NCBI GenBank assembly: GCA_039030075.1
Contig: JBCCEW010000006.1
Location: 186,001-250,000, forward strand
Source: Myxococcota bacterium
GTDB lineage: Bacteria; Myxococcota_A; UBA9160; SMWR01
DNA length: 64,000 bases
Direction: 5' to 3'
Shown: positions 19,014-26,957 of the stretch, in pieces
Numbering within the stretch: position 1 is the stretch's first letter
Layout: every line of letters begins with the position of its first letter
Notes under the pieces: generated by a model
What the model was told of the DNA's origin: nothing
What the model saw: only the letters and a program-made list of their open reading frames with translations
Databases searched by the model: none
Translations under genes and position numbers: made by a program

Positions 19014-20309
19014 TTGTCCCTGATCCACGGCGACCCGCCGCTCCGCAAACTCTTCGGATCCGTCTACTACGGCTGGATCGTTGCAGTGGGAGCGTCCCTG
19101 AATTCCTTCGTGGTGGTGGGAATCGGCTTCTACGCGATGGCCGTCTTCCTCGACGCGCTGTCTGCCGAGCGCGGCTGGTCCCGCACCGAGGTCTCCTTCG
19201 CCACCACGCTGTATTTCGTGACGTCCGGGCTTGTGGGGCCCTGGGTCGGGCGGGCCGTGGATCGGTTCGGCCCGAGGGTCGCGATCGGGGTCGGTGCGGC
19301 GATCATGGCGCTCGGCCTCGTGTGGCTGGGGCGCATCGAGCGGCCGGGTCAGCTGGCTCAGATCTACCCGGTGTTGGCGATCGGGTTCGCGCTGGCGAGC
19401 GCCATTCCGTCGTCTGCCATCGTGACCCGCTGGTTCGAGCGACGCCGCGCTCAGGCGATGAGCATCGCCCAGACCGGGGTGTCGGTCGGCGGGGTCGTCC
19501 TCGTACCGCTGATCACCGCTTCGCTCCTCGAGCGGGGTCTCGCCCATACCACGGCATTCCTGGCGGGGTTGCTTTGTCTGGTGGTGTGGCCGGTGACGGC
19601 GCTGCTCCTGCGCAACGACCCGCGCGCCGTCGGCCAGTCGCCCGACGGGCAGTCGCCGGCCGAGTCGCGACCGGCCTTCGCCGCCGGCGAACTCTGGACC
19701 CAACGCGCGGCGGCGCGCACCACCACGTTCTGGCGGCTCGTCTTCGCGTTCAGCGGCATTCTCTTTTGTCAGGTGGGCGCGGCCATGCATCAGCTCTCGG
19801 TCGTGCGCGAGCATCTTCCGGCCGAGGTCGCTTCTCTCGCGCTCTCGACGACCGCGGCCGCCAGCATCATCGGGCGCTTGATCGTCGGGTCCTTCGCGGA
19901 CCGCGTCGATCAGCGCGTGCTGACGGTGGGTCTGGTTGCCCTGCAGGCTGCGGCGATCGCAACCCTCGGGTTCGCCGAGACCGCGCCCGCCCTGTTCCTC
20001 GCATCGGCGGCCTTCGGCTTCACGATCGGCAACGTCTTCATGTTGCAGTCGCTGCTGGTGGCGCAGCTCTTCGGTGTGCGTTCCTTCGGCACCGTCCTCG
20101 GGCTCGTGCAGCTGCTGACCCAGACCGCGAGCGGGTTGGGACCGCTCGCGCTCGGGGCGATGTACGCGTGGCTCGGGTACGGGCCGGGCCTCGGCGCGCT
20201 GGCGGGCATCGCCGCCTTGGGATCGGTCGCTCTGGTGGGGGCGCGGCCCGCCGTGGCGCCAGAGCCCGATCAGGCCGGGACGTTGGCGCCGCGGAAGTCG
20301 GGGGCGTAG
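19014..20309 (+). CDS. MFS transporter (monocarboxylate/OFA-like)
   Basis: A 12-helix major facilitator of about 431 residues, beginning SLIHGDPPLRKLFGSVYYGWIVAVGAS, with the motif-A-like GPWVGRAVDRFGPRVAI between helices 2 and 3 and a second copy GRLIVGSFADRVDQRV in the C-half. The YYGWIVAVG start is common in OFA/monocarboxylate-type transporters, so an organic acid is a reasonable but unproven substrate. The start is TTG 19014; no ATG or GTG lies between the promoter and helix 1. Divergent from the kinase gene across 150 bases. Its last 40 bases overlap the convergent DUF4328 gene. Confidence 0.85.
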   Translation: MSLIHGDPPLRKLFGSVYYGWIVAVGASLNSFVVVGIGFYAMAVFLDALSAERGWSRTEVSFATTLYFVTSGLVGPWVGRAVDRFGPRVAIGVGAAIMALGLVWLGRIERPGQLAQIYPVLAIGFALASAIPSSAIVTRWFERRRAQAMSIAQTGVSVGGVVLVPLITASLLERGLAHTTAFLAGLLCLVVWPVTALLLRNDPRAVGQSPDGQSPAESRPAFAAGELWTQRAAARTTTFWRLVFAFSGILFCQVGAAMHQLSVVREHLPAEVASLALSTTAAASIIGRLIVGSFADRVDQRVLTVGLVALQAAAIATLGFAETAPALFLASAAFGFTIGNVFMLQSLLVAQLFGVRSFGTVLGLVQLLTQTASGLGPLALGAMYAWLGYGPGLGALAGIAALGSVALVGARPAVAPEPDQAGTLAPRKSGA

Positions 20310-20992
20310 CTCGGCTCGCTCAGGGCGGCCTTGGCTTCCTGGGCACTCTGGATCCCGTTCACCAGGAAATAGCCGAGGCTCGCCGAGACGGCGGCGCAGG
20401 CATCGGCTACCAGCGAGACGCCATAGGCGATCTGGATGCTGCGCAGGTCGCTGGCGAACTGCAGCGTCAGCCCCGAGAGCGCTTCGAGCAGGAGCCAGGC
20501 CAGGAGTGCACACCACCAGGCGAGGACGAGTCGGAAAGACGGGACCGACTGCCAGTCCAGCGGCGCGCGTGCGTCGGGGTCGCTCGCCCGCCAGATCTCG
20601 TTCACGACCTGGTAGGGCCGCCAACAGTTGAGCCCGGGAATCAGGAAGGCGAGCACGGTCCACCCGCGACGAAAGCGCATTCCCGCAGCGCCCAGGGACC
20701 GCACGTTCGCGCGCATCCGGTAGAGCCAGGGCAGGAACGCGGCCGCCAGGAACACGGCCATCAGCGACTGGGCCCAACCGAGGATCGTCCCCGCCTTCGC
20801 GTGCGCGAGTCGCTCGGCAGGTTCCAGACTCTCTCCGCTCTGGATCGAACTCACGACGCGGATCTCGCCCAGGTCGTAGCCGGCTGCGATCCAGGAGACG
20901 ACCGCTCCCAGCACGAAGACGGCGGCGACGACCTGCGAGAGGGTGCGGGTCGGCACGTAGGGCGGGGTCAGGCTCAGGCGGTCGGAACTCAT
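20270..20992 (-). CDS. DUF4328-type membrane protein
   Basis: A 240-residue multi-pass membrane protein with helices at about residues 20-42, 75-98, 122-138 and in the C-terminal third. The pattern FLPWLYRMRANVRSLG and GMRFRRGWTVLAFLIPGLNCWRPYQ (separated here) is typical of DUF4328 proteins: a membrane helix followed by a P-x-x-x-x-x-P-Y-Q segment. Function unknown. The ATG overlaps the stop of the SpoU-type methyltransferase gene (ATGA), so the two are translationally coupled. The 3' end overlaps the MFS gene by 40 bases in convergent orientation. Confidence 0.75.
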   Translation of the reverse strand: MSSDRLSLTPPYVPTRTLSQVVAAVFVLGAVVSWIAAGYDLGEIRVVSSIQSGESLEPAERLAHAKAGTILGWAQSLMAVFLAAAFLPWLYRMRANVRSLGAAGMRFRRGWTVLAFLIPGLNCWRPYQVVNEIWRASDPDARAPLDWQSVPSFRLVLAWWCALLAWLLLEALSGLTLQFASDLRSIQIAYGVSLVADACAAVSASLGYFLVNGIQSAQEAKAALSEPSYAPDFRGANVPA

Positions 20993-21708
20993 ACGGATGC
21001 GTTCCCCAGTTGACGCAAGCGTTCGGCGGCGAGCATCGCGACGGCCGCTTGCAGGTTGTAGGAGGTCACGAAACCGGACATCGGGATGCGGACGACGTCG
21101 TCGCAGCGACGCAGGAGCGTGGGGGGAACGCCTTCGGACTCGCCGCCCACGACGCAGAGCACGGATTCGGCGAGCGCACACTCCCAGGGAGCGAGCGCGC
21201 CGCTGTCCTCGACGCCCACGATGCGTTTTCCCGCGCGGCGCGCAGCGCCCAGGACCTCTCCTGCCGACTCCCAGGCGAAGGGAAGGAAGCGGTCCGCGCG
21301 CATCGAGGCGCGTCGCGTCTCGCGACGCTGCTCGTGGTCGAAACCGTTGTCGACGTAGACGCCGTCTGCGCCGCTCACTTCCGCGGTGCGGACGGCGGTG
21401 CCGATGTTCCCGGCGTAGGCGGTGCCCACCAGCAGCCAGACCGCTCCGCCGCGCGCCATCACCGCGTCGAGAGGCGCGTCGACATCGGGGCCGACCAGAG
21501 CCGCGATCTCCGCGTCGCCCAGGAGCCGCCGTTGCCGGTTGCCCGCGACGCGGTCCACCGGAACGCCGCTGGCTTCCGCGCGCGAGACGAGCTCGGCGAG
21601 GGCCGGCTCCGCGTCTTCGGCCACGACCAGGCGGCGCACCAAGCGCTGTTCGTCGAGCGCGCGTCCGACCTCGGCCGCGCCGCTCACCCGCGTGCGCGCG
21701 TCACTCAT
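20989..21708 (-). CDS. SpoU/TrmH-family RNA 2'-O-methyltransferase
   Basis: SPOUT-class, SAM-dependent RNA ribose methyltransferase, 239 residues. Motif 1 is NIGTAVRTAEVSGADGVYV with the catalytic arginine, motif 2 is VVGGESEGVP, and motif 3 is IPMSGFVTSYNLQAAVA. In motif 3 the usual S-L-N is T-S-Y-N, a modest departure. The N-terminal segment resembles the small substrate-binding domain of the RlmB/TrmH group. Target rRNA or tRNA nucleotide unknown. ATG 21708 gives the family N-terminus. A TAGACT -10-like hexamer on this strand (21906-21901) implies a leader of about 190 bases that contains a duplicated 13-mer. Confidence 0.85.
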   Translation of the reverse strand: MSDARTRVSGAAEVGRALDEQRLVRRLVVAEDAEPALAELVSRAEASGVPVDRVAGNRQRRLLGDAEIAALVGPDVDAPLDAVMARGGAVWLLVGTAYAGNIGTAVRTAEVSGADGVYVDNGFDHEQRRETRRASMRADRFLPFAWESAGEVLGAARRAGKRIVGVEDSGALAPWECALAESVLCVVGGESEGVPPTLLRRCDDVVRIPMSGFVTSYNLQAAVAMLAAERLRQLGNASV

Positions 21709-21834
21709 CGCGGGGGCTCTGCGCGGACACGCCCGTGCCGCACTTCCTGCCGCGGAGACCCACACCAACTGGATGTCACCCCAGCCCCTGCACCCACCCT
21801 CGCGCTCGTATCGCGCGAAGCGTCGGGACGCCGT

Positions 21835-21878
21835 GATCGGGGGGAGGTTGGAAGAAGAGGGGGCCGATCGGGGGGAGG
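21835..21878. repeat. Two direct copies of a 13-mer in the trmH-like leader
   Basis: GATCGGGGGGAGG occurs at 21835-21847 and again at 21866-21878, 31 bases apart, in the 206-base gap between the two methyltransferase genes. It may be a protein-binding site or a chance G-rich duplication. Confidence 0.6.
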
Positions 21879-21914
21879 CTCGGTGGAGCCCGGGCTGCGG
21901 AGTCTACAGCTCCC

Positions 21915-22673
21915 TCACGAACCGCGAAAGACGAAGTAGTCGTTGCCCGCGCCGCGCTTGCCATCGGCCTGATAGCGCTCGACGAGCAAGACGCCTCGCT
22001 CGGCCAGCCCGGCCGAGAGCCGTTCGAGCTCGGCCTCCTCGAACGCGTGGAAGTAGCGCACGGCGTCCGGGGCCTGGTCCCAGGGGAGCAGGTGGTCGCC
22101 CGCCTCGAGGTCGTCGACGTCCAGGGGCCCGAAACGCGCGGTGTCCCAGGCCGACCACCGGCGGATCCGGGACACGAGTCGCGGGTCGGCCAGCGCGCGC
22201 CAGGTGGTGAAGACCAACAGGCCACCCGGCAGGAGCCGCTCGGCGCAAGCCTCGAGGAGACGTTGGCGTTCGCGTTCCCCCGGCATGCCGTGAAGGACAC
22301 CGAAGGCGACCACGCTGGCATAGGGGCCGCGGGGGAGTGCGTCGGGCCCGGCGAAGTCGATCTGATCCCAGCGGCAGTCGCCGAGCTCGCGCGCCCGTGC
22401 CCGAGCGAGGAGCCCGGCGCTGGCATCCACACCGTGGAGGGTCCAGGCGGCGAGCGCCGGTGCTGTGCGCAGGAAGGCGGCGAAGCGTCCGTGGCCGCAG
22501 CCCAGATCCAGGAGCCGGGGTGCGTCGGTGTCGCGCCCCAGGTCTTCGAGTCGGGGCAAGAGGGCGTCCCAACCGCGCCAGGGCCGTTCCCGCTTGCCGG
22601 CGAAGGCCTCGGCGTGGTCCCGGTAGAAGCGCCGGTTCACCTCCAGAAGGGTCGCGCGGGTGGCCGGCTTCAC
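21915..22673 (-). CDS. Trm9/ALKBH8-like SAM methyltransferase, candidate tRNA U34 enzyme
   Basis: Class I methyltransferase of 252 residues. The start region has the Trm9-like pattern VNRRFYRDHAEAF, then RERPW; motif I is LDLGCGHGRF (55-64), followed by GVDAS and the acidic loop. The C-terminal block RYFHAFEEAELERL, with a late N-D-Y-F, matches the RYYHxFxxGEL...NWYV signature of Trm9/ALKBH8 methyltransferases, which methyl-esterify cm5U34 to mcm5U34 in tRNA. The neighbouring, divergent gene encodes Elp3, which makes the cm5 precursor; this strongly supports the assignment. The likely start is GTG 22673, only 27 bases from the Elp3 start; GTG 22640 is an alternative. Confidence 0.68.
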   Translation of the reverse strand: MKPATRATLLEVNRRFYRDHAEAFAGKRERPWRGWDALLPRLEDLGRDTDAPRLLDLGCGHGRFAAFLRTAPALAAWTLHGVDASAGLLARARARELGDCRWDQIDFAGPDALPRGPYASVVAFGVLHGMPGERERQRLLEACAERLLPGGLLVFTTWRALADPRLVSRIRRWSAWDTARFGPLDVDDLEAGDHLLPWDQAPDAVRYFHAFEEAELERLSAGLAERGVLLVERYQADGKRGAGNDYFVFRGS

Positions 22674-22700
22674 GCGGTCTCGCGATACCCTGACGCCGCC

Positions 22701-24494
22701 GTGCAGCGCAGCCCCCGTGCCGCCTTCGATCCCGCCCCCCATCGTGACACACTGTGTCGGTTGATCGATGCGCTGGCGACGACCGAGCCGCTCGACGCCA
22801 AGACCCTCGATCGGCTCGTGAAGCGCCATCCAAAGGACGGGCGGGGGCTCTTCTCGAAGACCGAGATCATCGCCGGGTTCCGCGCGTTCGGAGCCCGCGC
22901 CGACATCAGCGAAGCCGACTTCGTCTCGCGGCTGCGCATGCGGCCCGTCCGCACGCTCTCGGGTGTCACGCCGGTCACCGTCCTGACGAAACCGTTCCCG
23001 TGTCCGGGGACCTGCATCTTCTGTCCGAACGACGTCCGCATGCCCAAGAGCTACCTCGCCGACGAACCGGGGGCCCAGCGCGCAGAGGACAACCGCTTCG
23101 ATCCCTATCTCCAGACCTGGAACCGCCTCGACGCGTACCGAAGCATGGGACACCCCACCGACAAGGTCGAGTTGATCGTGCTCGGCGGTACCTGGTCCCA
23201 CTATCCCGAGCGCTATCAGCGCTGGTTCGTCACGCGTTGCTTCGAGGCGATGAACGACTTCGGCGCGGGGCGCGATCGGCGCGATGCCGCGGGCAGCGTG
23301 GATGCCGATTTTCGCCGCGTGCCCGCCATCGAGGGGGCGTCGGTCGAGGTCGGAGCGTACAACCGAGCGATCGGCGCGCATCTCGAGTCACAGCACGGGG
23401 CTCTGCTCGATGCGACGGAGTCGGCAAGCGGGGAATCGCTGACCGCGGCGCAGCGCGAGAACGAGCACGCGGGCACGCGCTGCGTCGGTCTGGTGCTCGA
23501 GACGCGTCCCGATCGCATCGATCCGGACGAGGTGCAGCGGCTGCGTGCACTCGGGGCCACCAAGGTCCAGCTCGGCGTCCAGAGCCTCGACGACGACATC
23601 CTGCTCGCGAACCAGCGAGGGCACGACACCGCTGCGACCCGCCGTGCCTTCGCTTGTCTGCGACGCGCCGGCTTCAAGATCCACGCGCACTGGATGCCGA
23701 ACCTGCTCGGGGCCGACGCCGCATCGGACGCGCGCGATTTCCGCCGACTCTTCGACGATCCCGCGTTCCGTCCCGACGAGCTGAAGCTCTACCCGTGCAT
23801 GCTCATCGAGAGCGCCGAGCTTGCGCGTCATCACGCGCGCGGCGAGTGGTGGGCCTACGACGACGAGACACTGGTCGATCTGCTGGGAGAGTGCATCGCT
23901 GCGACGCCGCGCTGGTGTCGTCTCACCCGGGTGATTCGGGACTTCTCCTCTCATGACGTGGTTGCCGGCACCCACACAGCGAACCTTCGCGAGGTCGCGG
24001 AGCGCCGGCTTCACGCCGCCGGGACGGCGATTCACGAGATCCGACGTCGCGAGCTGCGCGGCGAGGCGCCCGCCGCAGGCGGGCTGCGGCTGCACGAGAC
24101 GCGCTTCGATACCGAGGTGGGGACCGACTGGTTCCTGGAATGGGTCGACGCGGAGGATCGGCTGGCGGGTTTTCTGCGGCTCACACTTCCCACCCAGGTG
24201 GACCTCGCAGAGCTCGAGGGCGCCGCACTGATTCGCGAGGTGCACGTCTACGGCGCGTCGCTGCCGCTGGGCCGACGGGACGCGCGCGCTCCACAGCACT
24301 CCGGGCTGGGGGCGCGGCTCATCGATCGAGCGGCGAGGATCGCGAGCGGCGCCGGCTTCGAGCGGCTCGCGGTGATCTCGGCCATCGGGACCCGCGCCTA
24401 CTACCGCCGCCTGGGATTTCGGGACGGAGCGCTCTACCAGTTTCGGGGCGACATCGGCCGTTCCGGCAATGGCGAGAGCGTCAGGCCCGTCTGA
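22701..24494 (+). CDS. Elp3-like radical-SAM/GNAT tRNA U34 carboxymethyltransferase
   Basis: A 597-residue Elp3 homologue. The N-terminal helical region KRHPKDGRGLFSKTEIIAGF matches bacterial Elp3. The radical-SAM domain has CxxxCxxC (Cys101, 105, 108 in PCPGTCIFCPND), followed by RMPKSYLADEPGAQRA and LIVLGGTWSHYPERYQ. The C-terminal GNAT acetyltransferase fold includes GLGARLIDRAARIA and TRAYYRRLGF. Elp3 uses acetyl-CoA and SAM radical chemistry to place a carboxymethyl group on tRNA wobble U34. It is standard in eukaryotes and archaea but uncommon in bacteria. GTG 22701 is the best start; no good ribosome-binding site is visible and the divergent gap is tiny. Confidence 0.92.
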   Translation: MQRSPRAAFDPAPHRDTLCRLIDALATTEPLDAKTLDRLVKRHPKDGRGLFSKTEIIAGFRAFGARADISEADFVSRLRMRPVRTLSGVTPVTVLTKPFPCPGTCIFCPNDVRMPKSYLADEPGAQRAEDNRFDPYLQTWNRLDAYRSMGHPTDKVELIVLGGTWSHYPERYQRWFVTRCFEAMNDFGAGRDRRDAAGSVDADFRRVPAIEGASVEVGAYNRAIGAHLESQHGALLDATESASGESLTAAQRENEHAGTRCVGLVLETRPDRIDPDEVQRLRALGATKVQLGVQSLDDDILLANQRGHDTAATRRAFACLRRAGFKIHAHWMPNLLGADAASDARDFRRLFDDPAFRPDELKLYPCMLIESAELARHHARGEWWAYDDETLVDLLGECIAATPRWCRLTRVIRDFSSHDVVAGTHTANLREVAERRLHAAGTAIHEIRRRELRGEAPAAGGLRLHETRFDTEVGTDWFLEWVDAEDRLAGFLRLTLPTQVDLAELEGAALIREVHVYGASLPLGRRDARAPQHSGLGARLIDRAARIASGAGFERLAVISAIGTRAYYRRLGFRDGALYQFRGDIGRSGNGESVRPV

Positions 24495-24522
24495 CGAGGT
24501 CCGGCGGGGGCCGGGGATCGAC

Positions 24523-24528
24523 TATGAT
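24523..24528 (+). promoter_or_regulatory. -10 hexamer TATGAT for the hydrolase/thiolase-like operon
   Basis: Near-consensus TATGAT 27 bases before ATG 24556. GAGGA precedes the ATG at good spacing, so this transcript carries a normal leader. No convincing -35 element. Confidence 0.45.
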
Positions 24529-24555
24529 CGCGCTCCCTTCCACCCCCGAGGACCC

Positions 24556-25446
24556 ATGGCGAGCCCCGAGTACGAGCAGCTCCGCAAGGCCCTGAAGCCG
24601 GGCCTGGCAATCCCCGAAGATCCGCCGGACCTGGTGCGCGAGAAGATGCATCGGATCCATCCGACCCAATACCCCGACGACGTGCGGGTCGACGAGGTCG
24701 CGATCGGCGGGGTGCCGTCCGCTTGGGTGTCGACACCCGAGAGTGACGAGAGTCGTGTGATCCTGATGGTGCATGGTGGCGCCTTCGTGTCGACATACGT
24801 CGAGCACTACATCCCCTATCTCGCGACGCTCACCCGCCACTTCCAGGCGCGCGGCGTCGTGTTCGGTTACCGGCTTGCGCCGGAGCACCGCTATCCCGCC
24901 GCGCTCGACGACACGCACGCGGTCTATCGGGCCTTGCTCGCCGAGGGCATCGCGCCCGACCGGATCGTGGTGGCCGGCGACTCGTGTGGCGGCGGCATCG
25001 GCATCGCGCTGCTCTTGCGACTGCGCGACGCCGGCGAGCCGCTTCCGGCCGCCTTCGTCGGGCTGACGGGCTGGTACGACCTCGAGGCCAGTGGCGACGC
25101 GGCCGCCAACCCCCGCGGAGTGGACCCCTACGTGCACCCCGACTGGATCCGCGCGCGTGGCCGCGACTATGCGGGGCCCGACGGAAACGTGCGCGATCCG
25201 CTCCTGTCGCCGATCCATGCCGACCTCGCCGGCCTGCCCCCGCTCTTCCTGTCATGCGGAGAGATCGACATCACGCGTGACGACTCGACGCGTCTGGCAG
25301 CATGCGCGGGTCGCGATGGAGTGGCCGTGACCCTCGAGGTGAATCCCGAGATGATCCACGGCTTCCACGGCCTGGCGGTGCTGATTCCCGAAGGCCGCGC
25401 ATCGCTCGATCGTGCCGGCGCCTTCGTCCGGGCAGAGATTCCGTGA
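24556..25446 (+). CDS. Alpha/beta hydrolase, hormone-sensitive-lipase type
   Basis: A 296-residue esterase of the HSL/alpha-beta-hydrolase-3 group. The oxyanion motif is HGGA (73-76), the nucleophile elbow is GDSCGG (Ser143), the acid is in GEIDITRDD, and the histidine is in HGFHGL; all triad positions are present. The YRLAPEHRYPAALDD segment is diagnostic. It hydrolyses short or medium acyl esters; the natural substrate is unknown. ATG 24556 has GAGGA upstream and gives the usual N-terminus. The stop overlaps the start of the thiolase-like gene (GTGA), so ester cleavage and an acyl-CoA step may belong to one pathway. Confidence 0.9.
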   Translation: MASPEYEQLRKALKPGLAIPEDPPDLVREKMHRIHPTQYPDDVRVDEVAIGGVPSAWVSTPESDESRVILMVHGGAFVSTYVEHYIPYLATLTRHFQARGVVFGYRLAPEHRYPAALDDTHAVYRALLAEGIAPDRIVVAGDSCGGGIGIALLLRLRDAGEPLPAAFVGLTGWYDLEASGDAAANPRGVDPYVHPDWIRARGRDYAGPDGNVRDPLLSPIHADLAGLPPLFLSCGEIDITRDDSTRLAACAGRDGVAVTLEVNPEMIHGFHGLAVLIPEGRASLDRAGAFVRAEIP

Positions 25447-26915
25447 GCGACGCGGCCCCGACGCCGATCCTCGTCGGAGTCGGACAGATCCTGCAGCGAG
25501 AAGACGACTGGCGCGACGCCGAAGAGCCGCTCGCGCTGATGATCCAGGCCGCGCGTGCGGCGGCCGACGACGCGGGCTGTCCCGCGCTCCTCCAGCGCGC
25601 GTCGAGCGTGCGAGTGATCCGCGGCGCGTGGTCCTACGAAGATCCGGGACGCGCGGTCGCGCAGGAGCTCGGCTGCCCCGGAGCCGAGACCGCGATCTCT
25701 GCCTTCGGGGGCAACTTCGGCCAGACCGTCGTCTCGAAGAGCTGCCTGGCGCTCCAGCGCGGCGAGCACGAGGTGATCGTCGTGACCGGGGCCGAGTGCG
25801 GACGCTCCCGCGCCATGGCGAAACGCGCCGGTGAGCGCCCGAGCCGGCGCAAGGCGCCCGGTACGCCGGACCTCGTATTCGGAAGCGAACTTCCGCTCGG
25901 TCACCCGGCGGAAGAGGCGCGGGGTGTGCTGGCGCCCGTGCAGGTGTACCCGATCTTCGAGATCGCCTTGCGTCACGCCCGCGGCGAGAGCGTCGATGCC
26001 CATCGCGAGCGCATCTCGAAGCTCTGGGCGAGTTTCAGCGAAGTGGCGGCCGGGAACCCGACGGCCTGGATCCGCGATCGCAAGACGGCGCACGAGATCG
26101 CCACCCCGGGGCCCGACAATCCCGCCGTCAGCTTTCCCTATCCGCGCTTGATGAACGCGAACCCGCGGGTCGACATGGCCGCCTCGGTGATCCTGACCAC
26201 CGAGGCCGTGGCGATCCGCCTCGAGATCCCCCGTGAGAAGTGGGTGTACCCGATCGCTGCCACCGACGGTCGCGACCACGAGTTCGTCTCCGAGCGCCAG
26301 TCGCTGGCCGAGTCGCCGGCCATTCGCCGTTGCGGCGAGCGCCTGTTCGCGTTGGCCGACGTGGCGCCCAGCGAGATCGATCACTGCGACCTCTACAGCT
26401 GCTTCCCGGTCGCGGTCCAGGTATCGGCCGCCGAGCTCGGCCTCGACCCGACGCGCCGACTGACCGTGACAGGGGGCCTGACCTTCGGAGGTGGGCCGCT
26501 CAACAACTACACGTTGCACGGGATCGCGCGCATGGCCGAGGTGTTGCGCGCCGATGCCGGGGCGCTCGGGCTCTGCACCGGCAACGGCGGCTACCTGACG
26601 AAGCATGCCCTCTGTCTCTACAGCACCGAGAAGCCGCAGAGCCCGTTCCGCCACGCGGATCTCCAGGAAGAGCTGGATCGGGTTCCGAAGCGAGAGGTCT
26701 GCGTCGACGCAGAGGGTAGGGTCGACGTCGAGGCGTACACCGTGATGTACGAGCGGGGTGCGCCCAAGACGGCCCATGTCGCGTGTCTGCTTCCCGACGG
26801 CCGCCGCACCTGGGGCAACGTGACCGACGCGGACGCACTCGGAGCGCTCGTGAGCGAAGAGGGTTGTGGTCGCACGGGTCGGCTCGACGGCGCGGGCGTC
26901 CTGACCCTGGGCTGA
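25443..26915 (+). CDS. Type-1 thiolase-like protein (SCP2-thiolase family), no nucleophilic Cys
   Basis: A 490-residue thiolase-fold protein. Where thiolases carry the acylated cysteine in a CxSG block, this has AFGGNFGQTVVSKSCLALQ, so the nucleophile is missing. The C-terminal CTGNGGYLTKHA glycine-rich loop and the preceding FGGGPLNNYTLHG are present. A further C-terminal beta domain (VEAYTVMYERGAPKTAHVAC) corresponds to the extra domain of mycobacterial thiolase-like protein type 1. Such proteins may bind CoA esters without classical thiolysis. Start GTG 25443 overlaps the hydrolase stop. Cytosolic, lipid or sterol side-chain metabolism is a reasonable inference. Confidence 0.85.
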   Translation: MSDAAPTPILVGVGQILQREDDWRDAEEPLALMIQAARAAADDAGCPALLQRASSVRVIRGAWSYEDPGRAVAQELGCPGAETAISAFGGNFGQTVVSKSCLALQRGEHEVIVVTGAECGRSRAMAKRAGERPSRRKAPGTPDLVFGSELPLGHPAEEARGVLAPVQVYPIFEIALRHARGESVDAHRERISKLWASFSEVAAGNPTAWIRDRKTAHEIATPGPDNPAVSFPYPRLMNANPRVDMAASVILTTEAVAIRLEIPREKWVYPIAATDGRDHEFVSERQSLAESPAIRRCGERLFALADVAPSEIDHCDLYSCFPVAVQVSAAELGLDPTRRLTVTGGLTFGGGPLNNYTLHGIARMAEVLRADAGALGLCTGNGGYLTKHALCLYSTEKPQSPFRHADLQEELDRVPKREVCVDAEGRVDVEAYTVMYERGAPKTAHVACLLPDGRRTWGNVTDADALGALVSEEGCGRTGRLDGAGVLTLG

Positions 26916-26945
26916 AGGCTCCGTCCACCGTCCGCGGCGACCGGC

Positions 26946-26951
26946 TAGCCT
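26946..26951 (+). promoter_or_regulatory. -10 hexamer TAGCCT, leaderless-type, for the MOSC gene
   Basis: TAGCCT ends 6 bases before ATG 26958, placing the expected transcription start at the start codon. There is no ribosome-binding sequence between them. Confidence 0.45.
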
Positions 26952-26957
26952 CCGCGC

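Noticed and set aside
18864-20777. Upstream extension of the kinase frame to 20777
   Set aside because: It runs antisense through the MFS gene and has no ribosome-binding site; ATG 18863 has an ideal one.
21835-21878. CRISPR-like repeats
   Set aside because: Only two 13-base copies, G-rich, no array.
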